From 01-FULL-43-15b sp964472675 (GTDB lineage: Bacteria; Patescibacteriota; Microgenomatia; UBA8517; UBA10165): a stretch of DNA of 64,000 nt. Position 1 is the stretch's first letter. Each line of letters begins with the position of its first letter. The position numbers and the translations under genes were made by a program. The stretch spans positions 1 to 64,000 of the forward strand of contig CAYYLO010000001.1 of NCBI GenBank assembly GCA_964472675.1, written 5' to 3'. Shown here one piece after another: positions 25,882-33,849 of the stretch. The notes under the pieces are model-generated. The model was given only the letters and a program-made list of their open reading frames with translations. It had not been told where the DNA came from and ran no database searches.

Positions 25882-27000
25882 TCAAGAGCTAACTTTTAGA
25901 ATTAACCTTTTACTTAAACTTAACGATTTTTCCCAAGAAAAATTATTGCTCCACTCAACGGCTCCTTTTGAAAGCATCTTATCCAGAGCTTGATTTGTCA
26001 ATATCTTAAATGTATTCTCCGCGAGCTCTTGGGGAAAGTTCTCCTTGCACAAAATACCACTTTGACCGTCTCTCACAGAATCTACAAGGCCGGCAGTTTT
26101 GTAGGCGACTACAGGCGTTCCCATCCTGTTAGCCTCAATATTAACAAGTCCCCATCCTTCTCGAACTGAAGGATTAATCAGGACATGGGAGCGAGCAAGA
26201 AAATTAAATTTTTCCTTTTCGCTTACAAAACCAAAAAATTTTATGTTTTTTTCAACTTTTAAGGATGCAGCTAACATTTTTAAATATGCAACGTACTTCG
26301 GAGCTCCACTTCCTAATACCCAAAACCGGAATCTTCCCTTCCTATTTAATAGAGCAAAAGCCTTAATGGCATCCTCAATTCCCTTGTCGCGTGCCAGAGC
26401 TCCCAAAAAAGTAACAGTTTTTATTCTCTCCTTCTGTGGCAATTTTGTTGAGGCATTAATTATCACCCCGTGTGGAATTACTGTAATATTATTCGCAGGT
26501 ATACCCATCTTCACAAGATCATACTTAGCAGATCGGGAGCCAGTCATGAATGGTATTCGTTTATAAAACCAAAAAAACACAGGCTCTGTTAGGTAACCAA
26601 ACCAACCCACAATCCAGTTAAAGGGTTTAGGGAGATGGTTAAGAAGCCAAACTTCTCTTGCCACTTCCTGTAAAACGGCAAGCTTTGGTACATGTATGTA
26701 AAGCGGAGTGAAGAACGGCAATCCGTGAAACTGGTCAACCACTAAGTTATATCTTGGGTGGTCACCGAATAAATACCAAAAGAAAGCCATGATTTGAACC
26801 CCCAGAAGCTGATAACCTTTCCTTACAATTTTTACACCATCTACATATTCTTCCTTTGAACTGCTGGAGAACGCTGAAGAAAACAGAGTTACATTATGCC
26901 CTGCTTGTATCCATCCCTTTATATGCTCGTGCATCACCTGCTCTGCCCCACCAGACATAGGATGTCTTGGATCACGCCATGATAGTACTAATATGTTCAT
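25882..27000 (-). CDS. GT4-family glycosyltransferase
   Basis: 372 residues. The N-terminal MSGGAEQVMHEHIKGW is typical of sugar transferases acting on lipid-linked or outer-core glycans. In the C-terminal half TFLGALARDKGIEDAIKAF and the E-rich REGWGLVNIEA form the donor site. GT-B fold, no membrane helices apart from hydrophobic patches. It is 18 bp downstream of a GT2 gene. Donor unknown. Confidence 0.88.
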   Translation of the reverse strand: MNILVLSWRDPRHPMSGGAEQVMHEHIKGWIQAGHNVTLFSSAFSSSSKEEYVDGVKIVRKGYQLLGVQIMAFFWYLFGDHPRYNLVVDQFHGLPFFTPLYIHVPKLAVLQEVAREVWLLNHLPKPFNWIVGWFGYLTEPVFFWFYKRIPFMTGSRSAKYDLVKMGIPANNITVIPHGVIINASTKLPQKERIKTVTFLGALARDKGIEDAIKAFALLNRKGRFRFWVLGSGAPKYVAYLKMLAASLKVEKNIKFFGFVSEKEKFNFLARSHVLINPSVREGWGLVNIEANRMGTPVVAYKTAGLVDSVRDGQSGILCKENFPQELAENTFKILTNQALDKMLSKGAVEWSNNFSWEKSLSLSKRLILKVSS

Positions 27001-27018
27001 ATCTCCAGGGAACTGACT

Positions 27019-27819
27019 TCAAGAGAGTGTTTTAGCCAGCAGAATCTTCAAATCAGGGTCTATTAACCATTTGCTTTTATTTTTATTATCGTAATAATGG
27101 AGTATCTTCAGACGATAATATACTGCTAAAGTGTCCCACAGCATGTTAAAAACTACTCGTCTTGAAATTCCACTATTAGTGCTATCAAAAGTTACCTCAA
27201 TAGGGGCCTCATAGATTCTTTTAAATCCCAGATAATTGGCAACTGCTAAAAGCTCTATATCCATAGCGTACCTCTTGACGAGAAGACGAGGAAGTATTAC
27301 TTGCACTACATTTCGTTTAAAGAGCTTTATCCCACTTTGTGTATCTGTTAAGTGTAGGCCGAATAAAAGTTTCACAATCGCATGGTAACCAACACTCAGC
27401 AAGCGACGAATCAGTGGATAGTTAACACGCGAAGCTGAGTGTCGTTTTGAGCCTACTACTATGTCAGCGTTATACCATTCCATGTGAGCGATTAGCATCA
27501 TTATCCCCTTTGGGCTAATATCCATGCCCGCATCTAAAAACGAAACCAGCTCTCCTTTGGAATGAGCGAATCCGTATCTGACTGCATAACCTTTACCCCT
27601 GTTTGTGTCATAACCGATTACCTTTATTTTTCTTGATCCGGCTTTTTCCGCTTCTTTCCATGTATTGTCTAACTTGCCGTCAATAACACAAATAATTTCA
27701 TAATCGTAGTCTTTAAGCCCTTGGGAAAGCGTTCGGTCGATATTTTCTAAGTCCCTTTTAATTGTCTTTTCTTGCTTATAGGCCGGAACAATAATGGATA
27801 AACGTTTTTCTATTCTCAT
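27019..27819 (-). CDS. GT2 polyprenyl-phosphate transferase-like, altered D-x-D
   Basis: 266 residues. SIIVPAYKQEKTI, CVIDGKLDNT and a TQSGIKLF segment match DPM1/AglD-like GT2 enzymes. The metal motif reads FLDAGMDI: D96 is kept, but the second Asp of D-x-D is Gly98, with an Asp at 100 that could replace it. No C-terminal helices. It is coupled to a Wzx-like flippase (adjacent ATG/stop), suggesting work on a lipid carrier. Function likely but metal binding may differ. Confidence 0.75.
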   Translation of the reverse strand: MRIEKRLSIIVPAYKQEKTIKRDLENIDRTLSQGLKDYDYEIICVIDGKLDNTWKEAEKAGSRKIKVIGYDTNRGKGYAVRYGFAHSKGELVSFLDAGMDISPKGIMMLIAHMEWYNADIVVGSKRHSASRVNYPLIRRLLSVGYHAIVKLLFGLHLTDTQSGIKLFKRNVVQVILPRLLVKRYAMDIELLAVANYLGFKRIYEAPIEVTFDSTNSGISRRVVFNMLWDTLAVYYRLKILHYYDNKNKSKWLIDPDLKILLAKTLS

Positions 27820-29070
27820 TTATCGAGTTTTATCGTGATATGGAAAGTATATGGAAAGACTTACAACTAGTAAAGCTGCCACAATAATAGATACCTGAAT
27901 AACATTAATAAGTGTTGTGTGGAATAGTAAAATAAGCACAATTTGCAAGCAAGCAGCACTAGCAAATAACCACACTATTCTGGTCTTGCCAATAGATAAG
28001 TAAAATTGGGTAAATAATATTGCTGCCCCCAAGAGTAGCATGTATAAGCCAAACCACCACAAAAGGTATGATTCCTGCAGATATTTGGGAGCTAACACCT
28101 GAGTAATCATTGACCCAAACACCACATATAGTAAAACTATTACGGAAGATAAACCCACAATAAAAAATAGACTTAAGTAAAAAATTTTGTGGTACTTTTC
28201 ACCTCCAGCATGTTTCTTTGCAACCAAGGGGAACATCGCATGTGTTACAGGGGCTGCTGCAAACATAGCAATTGTGCCAAACTTTGCCAAAGCAGCATAC
28301 GCCCCTGCTATCTCAGGAAGAAAAAAATGCTTAACAAGTAGTATGTCTGAAGAGTACATGGAAGTAACTGCAATACTTTGTACAAGAACTGGAATGGAAT
28401 ATTTAGCCAAAGGTTTTATGTCAGGCATAGGTTTTCTATTGCCGGATATTTTGTTTTTAAGAGAAAACCAAACGACCACAACGCCCGCTACAACAGCAAT
28501 AAACAGCGCTGCCATCGCTCCAAAGAGCTCGTACCCCAAGTAAATAAAGGTAAACGTTAGAACAATTTTTATCACTACTTCCACGATCATACTTACAGCA
28601 AGGTGAGCAAACTTAATAAATCCTTGCAAAAGAGCTCGTCCTGTATTTGAGATAAAAGCAACAAACACAACAGGTGCAAACAAATAAATTGCACGAGCTT
28701 GTGTTATTTGCAAAAACTCGGAGAGAAAAGGGGTCAGTACGAATATAAAAATAGCTGTTCCTCCTGCAATCCAGAAACTCCAAAAGAAAACCCACTTTGC
28801 CAGGTTATTAGCTGCTTTGTCGTCTTTTTCTGACGCTATAAATTTCACTATAGCTAATCCTAGAGATTGCTGAACAATTGCAAGCAAGCCAAATATAGAA
28901 ATTATGGCAGCCAGGTCACCATAATGAGATTTACTAAGAAGATTAATTGCTAAATAATGGTATATCAATTGCCCCACATTATGGATATTTGTTCCAATAA
29001 ACATGATTAGACTCCCCATGATAAAGGGATTTTTAAAAGAACTCCTGGTGCGGTCAATTATTTTTTTCAT
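27820..29070 (-). CDS. Wzx-like polysaccharide flippase
   Basis: 416 residues from ATG 29070, chosen because it overlaps the upstream stop as ATGA; a longer frame to 29145 would run into the upstream gene. About twelve helices, a MOP-superfamily (oligosaccharidyl-lipid flippase) layout. It begins with a cationic segment, then SLIMFIGTNIHNVGQLIY. Presumed to flip undecaprenyl-linked oligosaccharides to the outer face, supplying acceptors or donors for the GT-C proteins. A second flippase is at 62544. Confidence 0.85.
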   Translation of the reverse strand: MKKIIDRTRSSFKNPFIMGSLIMFIGTNIHNVGQLIYHYLAINLLSKSHYGDLAAIISIFGLLAIVQQSLGLAIVKFIASEKDDKAANNLAKWVFFWSFWIAGGTAIFIFVLTPFLSEFLQITQARAIYLFAPVVFVAFISNTGRALLQGFIKFAHLAVSMIVEVVIKIVLTFTFIYLGYELFGAMAALFIAVVAGVVVVWFSLKNKISGNRKPMPDIKPLAKYSIPVLVQSIAVTSMYSSDILLVKHFFLPEIAGAYAALAKFGTIAMFAAAPVTHAMFPLVAKKHAGGEKYHKIFYLSLFFIVGLSSVIVLLYVVFGSMITQVLAPKYLQESYLLWWFGLYMLLLGAAILFTQFYLSIGKTRIVWLFASAACLQIVLILLFHTTLINVIQVSIIVAALLVVSLSIYFPYHDKTR

Positions 29071-30236
29071 CCTACCCAATAGCCTCGAACAAAAAGAGCT
29101 GTTTCTGTTGCCAAAATAACCACAAACATAAGTACTAGACCCCACCTATCACTCCTTTTGGGCTCAGCCAGCATTCTGCCGAATAAAATAAAAAGAGGGA
29201 ACAAAACAATTATGTAGCGTGGCAAAGAGCTAAAACTACCTGTTATTGTAGCGAGAAAGAAGCCCAAAACACAGTAGATCAAATATGACAGTCTAAGTTT
29301 CTTTATAAACCCATACACAATCAATGCCAATGCACCTAGAGCAGATAGAAACTCAACCCATATTGTAATATAAATAGGACTGCTTTTATCTACAGTGACA
29401 ATCATCTTAATATATCTCCAAAAGACTTGTGGGAACAAAACAATTTTACCCAACTGCCTTTGCTCGCCATAAGGAGACAGTTCACTATAAAAAGTGAACG
29501 GGCTGCCTGTTGTTTTGTACAGGTAAAACATATATACAAAAAGTCCTGATAAGCTAAAAAATGCTACTGCTGTCGCCAGGAGTATTTTGGCATAAGAAAA
29601 TCTTTGAGATCTAAACTGTAACCACCATTCAACCTGTAAAGCAGGCGCTAAAGCAACTCCAAAAACTCTAGTAGCTGAGGCCAATCCTCCCGCTAAACCA
29701 CTGCATATCCATTTACCGTTCCTTGCCAATAGAAAACTAAACAGTGCTAAAAATAGAAAAAGCGACCCTGTGTATGTGGAAGCAAAAAAAAATGATGCAG
29801 GGAAAGAAACTAAAGAAACTAAAGACCACCAGGCAACTTTTTCAGAGTAATCAAGCCTTACCAACTTCCAAAGCAAAAAGAGGTCTGCTAAAAAAAATAT
29901 ATTCGAGACTAACAAACCCGCCCACGCGATTTTTTCAATTCCTCGTGGGGCAATAAAATGCAAAACCAGCGGAAAGAAAGGGAAAAAGGAGTGCTCTAAC
30001 GCTTTATAGCCGTTTTGAGCAATTGAAATATAATGTTCCCCATCAAAATTGCTCCACCCCCAAAATAAAGGGTTATCTAAATAATTGTCAATGCTGCCGC
30101 CTAAAAAGTTTTTACTTGCTAGCGGTAAATAAATTACTCCTATAAGGGCAAACACAGTAATCCAAACCCGCCAGGCGAGAAAAAGAAGAAGGATGGAAAC
30201 AGTATTCTTACTTACCCAAGACTTTTTTATATACAT
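29067..30236 (-). CDS. PIG-V-like GT-C mannosyltransferase
   Basis: 389 residues, about ten helices. The first external loop has NFDGEHYISIA (D65), followed by FFPFFPLVL, FPASFFFASTYTGSLFLF and SATRVFGVALAPAL, the conserved series of PIG-V (GT76) proteins that in eukaryotes add mannose from dolichyl-phosphate-mannose. The bacterial family members are uncharacterised. It overlaps the upstream GT4 by 29 bp. Donor inferred, acceptor unknown. Confidence 0.85.
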   Translation of the reverse strand: MYIKKSWVSKNTVSILLLFLAWRVWITVFALIGVIYLPLASKNFLGGSIDNYLDNPLFWGWSNFDGEHYISIAQNGYKALEHSFFPFFPLVLHFIAPRGIEKIAWAGLLVSNIFFLADLFLLWKLVRLDYSEKVAWWSLVSLVSFPASFFFASTYTGSLFLFLALFSFLLARNGKWICSGLAGGLASATRVFGVALAPALQVEWWLQFRSQRFSYAKILLATAVAFFSLSGLFVYMFYLYKTTGSPFTFYSELSPYGEQRQLGKIVLFPQVFWRYIKMIVTVDKSSPIYITIWVEFLSALGALALIVYGFIKKLRLSYLIYCVLGFFLATITGSFSSLPRYIIVLFPLFILFGRMLAEPKRSDRWGLVLMFVVILATETALFVRGYWVG

Positions 30237-31338
30237 TGATTGTGTCAGAAGCGGTTTTGCTCCAGGAAAACTCTCTTACTTTCTCAAAACCAGCTTGAAT
30301 CAGTTCTTTTTTCAGATTAGTATCACTTATAACTTTTTCTAGACCTGCTGCCAACGCTTGCACATTTTTTGGATTCACAAATAGTGCTGCTCCCTCACCT
30401 ATCTCAGTCAACGCCTGAGTTTCTCCTGCAACAACGGGAGTACCACAGGCCATCGCCTCCAATACCGGAAATCCAAAACCTTCGTAAAACGAGGGCTGGC
30501 AGTAAACCTCTGCTAAATTATAAATCTTTACCAAGTCTTCATCCGACACAAAGCCCAACATGTGCACCTTGTCTTCCATCTGAAATTCCCCAATCAACCG
30601 ACGTATTTCTCTGGCCTCGTCGGTTTCACCTTCGAAGGCTTTACCCACCAGAACAAGATGAGTGGTGAGTGGTAAGTGGTGAGCAACTAGAGAAAATGCA
30701 CGTATAAGTCCTGGAATATTTTTGTTGTAATTGATATCTCCAACGTACAACGCAAAACGCTCCGGTAAACCGTAGCGTTTTATAATTTCCAATTTCCAAT
30801 TTCGCGCCGCCGGCAAAGCCTTTGGCGACGCACGGCCAATTTCCAATTTTCGGAGCAGAGGATTGGGGGCAAAGTGCGTGACAAAAATTTTGCCTGCAGG
30901 AATATCCAAAAAGCGCACCACATCTTTTTTTGTAGTTTCGGTATTTACAATAACTGCATCCGCCTTTTGCAGCCTTTTCTTTTGACCAGAAAACCTTAAT
31001 CTTCCGCGAACCCCTGCAGGAAAATGCTCGGGATAAATCAGAGGGTGAGTATCATGAACCGTAACTACTATTGGAACGTTATTCCTATCAGGCAATGTAT
31101 TAAAGAAAAAATCAAAGTACGGATAGTGAATGATATCATGGTGATCTTTCTCCTCCACTAGTTCAACACCCTTTTGTTCTTTTAGCGCCCGCAATAGTTG
31201 AATGGCGTAGCGGCCCATGCCGCGTACAGCATGACCTGGGATAGTGGGGTTCGAGTCGAGAAAGACTCGAACCAGTGGCGAGTGGTTAGTGGTTGGTGGT
31301 TGGTGTTGCTTTGTATTATCCATAAATGCAATTCCCAT
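30208..31338 (-). CDS. GT4-family glycosyltransferase carrying heptamer-repeat insertions
   Basis: 376 residues. VRVFLDSNPTIPG and GRYAIQLLRAL start the GT-B fold. YVGDINYNKNIPGLIRAF and the E-rich YEGFGFPVLEAMACGTPVV form the donor site, as in mannosyltransferases of the MtfB/WbaZ type. Three segments are coded by tandem 7-nt repeats: residues about 11-22 (QPPTTNH region), 163-185 (KLEI repeated around a GC-rich core) and 220-226. ATG 31338 and ATG 31323 are both possible, since the extreme N-terminus is repeat-derived. A functional protein is likely because the core motifs are intact. Confidence 0.85.
   Translation of the reverse strand: MGIAFMDNTKQHQPPTTNHSPLVRVFLDSNPTIPGHAVRGMGRYAIQLLRALKEQKGVELVEEKDHHDIIHYPYFDFFFNTLPDRNNVPIVVTVHDTHPLIYPEHFPAGVRGRLRFSGQKKRLQKADAVIVNTETTKKDVVRFLDIPAGKIFVTHFAPNPLLRKLEIGRASPKALPAARNWKLEIIKRYGLPERFALYVGDINYNKNIPGLIRAFSLVAHHLPLTTHLVLVGKAFEGETDEAREIRRLIGEFQMEDKVHMLGFVSDEDLVKIYNLAEVYCQPSFYEGFGFPVLEAMACGTPVVAGETQALTEIGEGAALFVNPKNVQALAAGLEKVISDTNLKKELIQAGFEKVREFSWSKTASDTINVYKKVLGK
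30661..30681. repeat. Heptanucleotide tandem repeat (AGTGGTG x3)
   Basis: AGTGGTG, AGTGGTA, AGTGGTG in tandem, then a degenerate fourth unit. Inside the GT4 gene, coding for the AHHLPLT region just before the LVLVG strand. Confidence 0.7.
30784..30851. repeat. AATTTCC heptamers flanking a 33-bp GC-rich insert
   Basis: Three AATTTCC/G units (30784-30804), then a GC-rich 33-mer (30805-30837) with an imperfect hairpin around GGCAAAGCCTTTGGC, then two more units AATTTCC/AATTTTC (30838-30851). All in frame inside the GT4 gene, about residues 163-185. Confidence 0.7.
31273..31307. repeat. Heptanucleotide tandem repeat (NNGTGGT x5)
   Basis: CAGTGGC, GAGTGGT, TAGTGGT, TGGTGGT, TGGTGTT. It codes for the N-terminal Thr/Pro/His-rich segment of the GT4. 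Confidence 0.7.
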
Positions 31339-31361
31339 CGCTCATCACCCTTCACTTATCA
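31334..31361. repeat. Heptanucleotide tandem repeat at a gene junction
   Basis: CCCATCG, CTCATCA, CCCTTCA, CTTATCA, followed by the 12-bp palindrome ATCACTAGTGAT at 31358-31369. It covers the start of the GT4 gene, the 13-bp gap and the last codons of the upstream GT2. Confidence 0.65.
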
Positions 31362-32224
31362 CTAGTGATGTATCTCCAATATGCCCTAGGGAATCTCAAA
31401 GCAGAGAAAAGAGAGAAAATAATTCCCTGATATCCATCTAAAATTCCTTTGTGGCGAATCTGTGTTGTCAAAAACCAACTGGCAGGTTTAACCATCACAT
31501 AATCTACAAACGTAAGCACATCTTTTCCCAAATGTTCTTTCACCATTTGTGCTTTGATCAATTCTATATACCGATTGTTTCTTGAAAGATATCGAGCAAA
31601 AGTAGGGGAATCAACATGATATAGCGGACTTTGTAGCCAACCTACACGCCCGGCGACTTTCATCTGCTCATGAACATCTTTGGCCGGTAAATATGCTTTA
31701 CCATTTTTAATTAGCCTTATTACACCGTCGGGATACACCCCTCCGTATCGAAGGTACTTACCCAAGAAATAATTCAGGCGGGGCAAGAAATATGCAACAT
31801 ATTCCCCTTTATCAGTCCCTATCTGTCCATCCCTTTTCTCCAAAATTCTCTGGTGCCTTAAGAATAATTTTCTTTCCCGTAAATTCTCTTGATACTTCTC
31901 AGCCTTATCTGAACCCAAACCAATTACATGCTTGATTTCTTTGGCCAAATCCGGGCTGACACGCTCGTCTGCATCCATCTGCAAAATCCACTCACCGCCT
32001 GCTGCCTCAATTGCTTTTTGTTTATTGATATGAAAGTTGGGGTGGTTTTGCGTTTTTATAATTTTTGCTCCAAAACCTTCTGCAATCTCGCGGGTTCTGT
32101 CGGTTGAACTGCCATCCATTATCACAAATTCTCCCGCGATGTCTTTGCAAGACTCAAGACATGCGCCAATGTTTTCTTCCTCATTATATGTTGCCAAAAC
32201 AACTGACAGTTTTATCTTTTGCAT
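31352..32224 (-). CDS. GT2-family glycosyltransferase (WaaE-like)
   Basis: 290 residues from ATG 32224, 4 bp after the TAG of the upstream gene; the TTG at 32242 would overlap it. LSVVLATYNEEENI, DGSSTDRT and MDADERV (D-x-D-E) are the motifs of the WaaE/KdtX lipopolysaccharide beta-1,4-glucosyltransferase group. No membrane helix is obvious apart from a short C-terminal one. The last residues (YITSDK) come from a heptamer repeat. It lies between the GT-C array and a GT4 gene. Donor unknown. Confidence 0.85.
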   Translation of the reverse strand: MQKIKLSVVLATYNEEENIGACLESCKDIAGEFVIMDGSSTDRTREIAEGFGAKIIKTQNHPNFHINKQKAIEAAGGEWILQMDADERVSPDLAKEIKHVIGLGSDKAEKYQENLRERKLFLRHQRILEKRDGQIGTDKGEYVAYFLPRLNYFLGKYLRYGGVYPDGVIRLIKNGKAYLPAKDVHEQMKVAGRVGWLQSPLYHVDSPTFARYLSRNNRYIELIKAQMVKEHLGKDVLTFVDYVMVKPASWFLTTQIRHKGILDGYQGIIFSLFSALRFPRAYWRYITSDK

Positions 32225-32228
32225 ATAC

Positions 32229-33848
32229 CTAATTTGCGACAACTTTGAAAGCTATACCCCCGCTTGGAAAGTATATCGTTTTTATTGTGTTAGTGCCGTC
32301 CGGCATTTCATTTGAACTTCCCGCAATTAAACCATTGGGGTATTTTGTTCGTGTCTGGTCCCATGGAGAAACCTCCTGAAAATAATACTTGTCAAAATGT
32401 TCAACTGTCGAAAATCCGAATATGTCCCGGGGAGTTAACGTGTGTTCTTTTTGGAATTTTGCGGGAGGATATTTGGAATAAAAAAGGAAAAGTATATATG
32501 GCTGATCGTAACGGTTTGTAACGACAACATTTTGATATTTACCTTCATTTTGTTTTACAAAACTTACCAGTTCTTTTACCCCATACTGAGAAGAATAGTC
32601 GTATGTTTTTGCCATATGCAGGTAATACTCATGGAGATATCGGGAAAAATCCCATAGCATAAATAGTACGATCGCAAACACCCCCAATTTCCCTAACTTT
32701 CCCCATTTCCCCAACACCCCGAAAACCTTTACCGCACCATATCCGCTAATTATCACCAACGGAACAATCATATTCTCCGCCCGCAAAGCATGTGGCGATT
32801 GAAAAGTTAAGGCCGCAGCAACCGGCGCAACTACTAGCCACAGGAGAACAGGCAGCCACCCTTTTGGACTTTTAAAAATTACCCCCATGCCTACAACGAG
32901 AAAGACCAGATCCAACAAATACATCTGACCGAATTCCGGTACTTTATTCCTTTGGATTTCGTCCCCGTTAACAAATAAGAAGTCTCCTGAGAAGTGTTTG
33001 CCGTAATTTTGAGCAAAGGCTAAGCCGTAATTCACGACTTTGTTGTGCAGCAACTTCCCGACTAAACTTTCAGTAACGCCGTGCTCCCCTCTTTGTTGAT
33101 TCACCTTATTGTACGGGCCAACGTCTGCAAACACCCCCACACCCGATGCCCTGGAAATTCCCGCTGGCCCAGCGAGGTCTTTGGCTAGTGGTACTAATAA
33201 TAGTAGTCCTACTATTCCAACAGCCAACGAATTTCTCAATTTAGCTCTCCCTAGTAATTCCCTGCGGTAGTAAATAAGTAATCCGCAAACCAATAGAGGC
33301 ACCACAATTCGTGCCGCGTGATATGTATAAAGCGAAGCTACAAGCGCCAACACTGAAACCCAAAGATATTTAGAATTTCTAGTTCCTTTTACAAATGACC
33401 AAACACCAAGAGTAATAAAGAATGTCGCCGCGTTTACTTCCCAACCGCCGCGCGAAAAGTGTATATGCCAAGGAGAGATGGCTAGCATCAAAGATACTAG
33501 AACCCCCATTTTTTTGTCTCTGAACAATTCTAAACACAACAAATACACAACAAACACAGTTGCCACACCCAAAGCAGCACCTGGAATTCTCACCGCCCAT
33601 TCATTTAAACCAATAGTTGCCACAAATGGCGCAACGATATAAAAATAAAGTCCTGGTTTGTAATCGTTAAACGATTGAAAATGAATTGGCCAAAAGTTAC
33701 CATGCTCGTCTTTCCCTGTTTGCAACAAAGAATAAGCGTTATAACCAATGGCCGCTTCGTCAGCGTTTAACGCAGGCAAATTGTTCAGTTGATTGAAGCG
33801 CAAAAAAGTCGCCAGAATTATGATAAGAACTATTAAGTATTTACCCAT
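32229..33848 (-). CDS. GT-C membrane glycosyltransferase, array paralogue 1
   Basis: 539 residues from ATG 33848, which follows the upstream stop after one base; the GTG at 33881 would overlap the neighbour by 32 bp. D30-E31 in LNADEAAIGYNAY is the PMT-type catalytic pair, followed by the array-wide GKDEHGNFWP and DYKPGLYFY. About eleven helices. The extracytoplasmic tail has YDQPYILFLFYSKYPPAKF (about 447-465) and a final IYFPSGGIAF, the signatures shared by seven genes here. It carries a 9-nt repeat that codes GKWGKLGKLG. Confidence 0.85.
   Translation of the reverse strand: MGKYLIVLIIILATFLRFNQLNNLPALNADEAAIGYNAYSLLQTGKDEHGNFWPIHFQSFNDYKPGLYFYIVAPFVATIGLNEWAVRIPGAALGVATVFVVYLLCLELFRDKKMGVLVSLMLAISPWHIHFSRGGWEVNAATFFITLGVWSFVKGTRNSKYLWVSVLALVASLYTYHAARIVVPLLVCGLLIYYRRELLGRAKLRNSLAVGIVGLLLLVPLAKDLAGPAGISRASGVGVFADVGPYNKVNQQRGEHGVTESLVGKLLHNKVVNYGLAFAQNYGKHFSGDFLFVNGDEIQRNKVPEFGQMYLLDLVFLVVGMGVIFKSPKGWLPVLLWLVVAPVAAALTFQSPHALRAENMIVPLVIISGYGAVKVFGVLGKWGKLGKLGVFAIVLFMLWDFSRYLHEYYLHMAKTYDYSSQYGVKELVSFVKQNEGKYQNVVVTNRYDQPYILFLFYSKYPPAKFQKEHTLTPRDIFGFSTVEHFDKYYFQEVSPWDQTRTKYPNGLIAGSSNEMPDGTNTIKTIYFPSGGIAFKVVAN
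32680..32720. repeat. Degenerate 9-nt tandem repeat in a GT-C gene
   Basis: Runs of TTGGGGAAA-like units on the minus strand, coding GKWGKLGKLG between two membrane helices. Different period from the heptamers elsewhere. Confidence 0.5.
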
Positions 33849-33849
33849 T

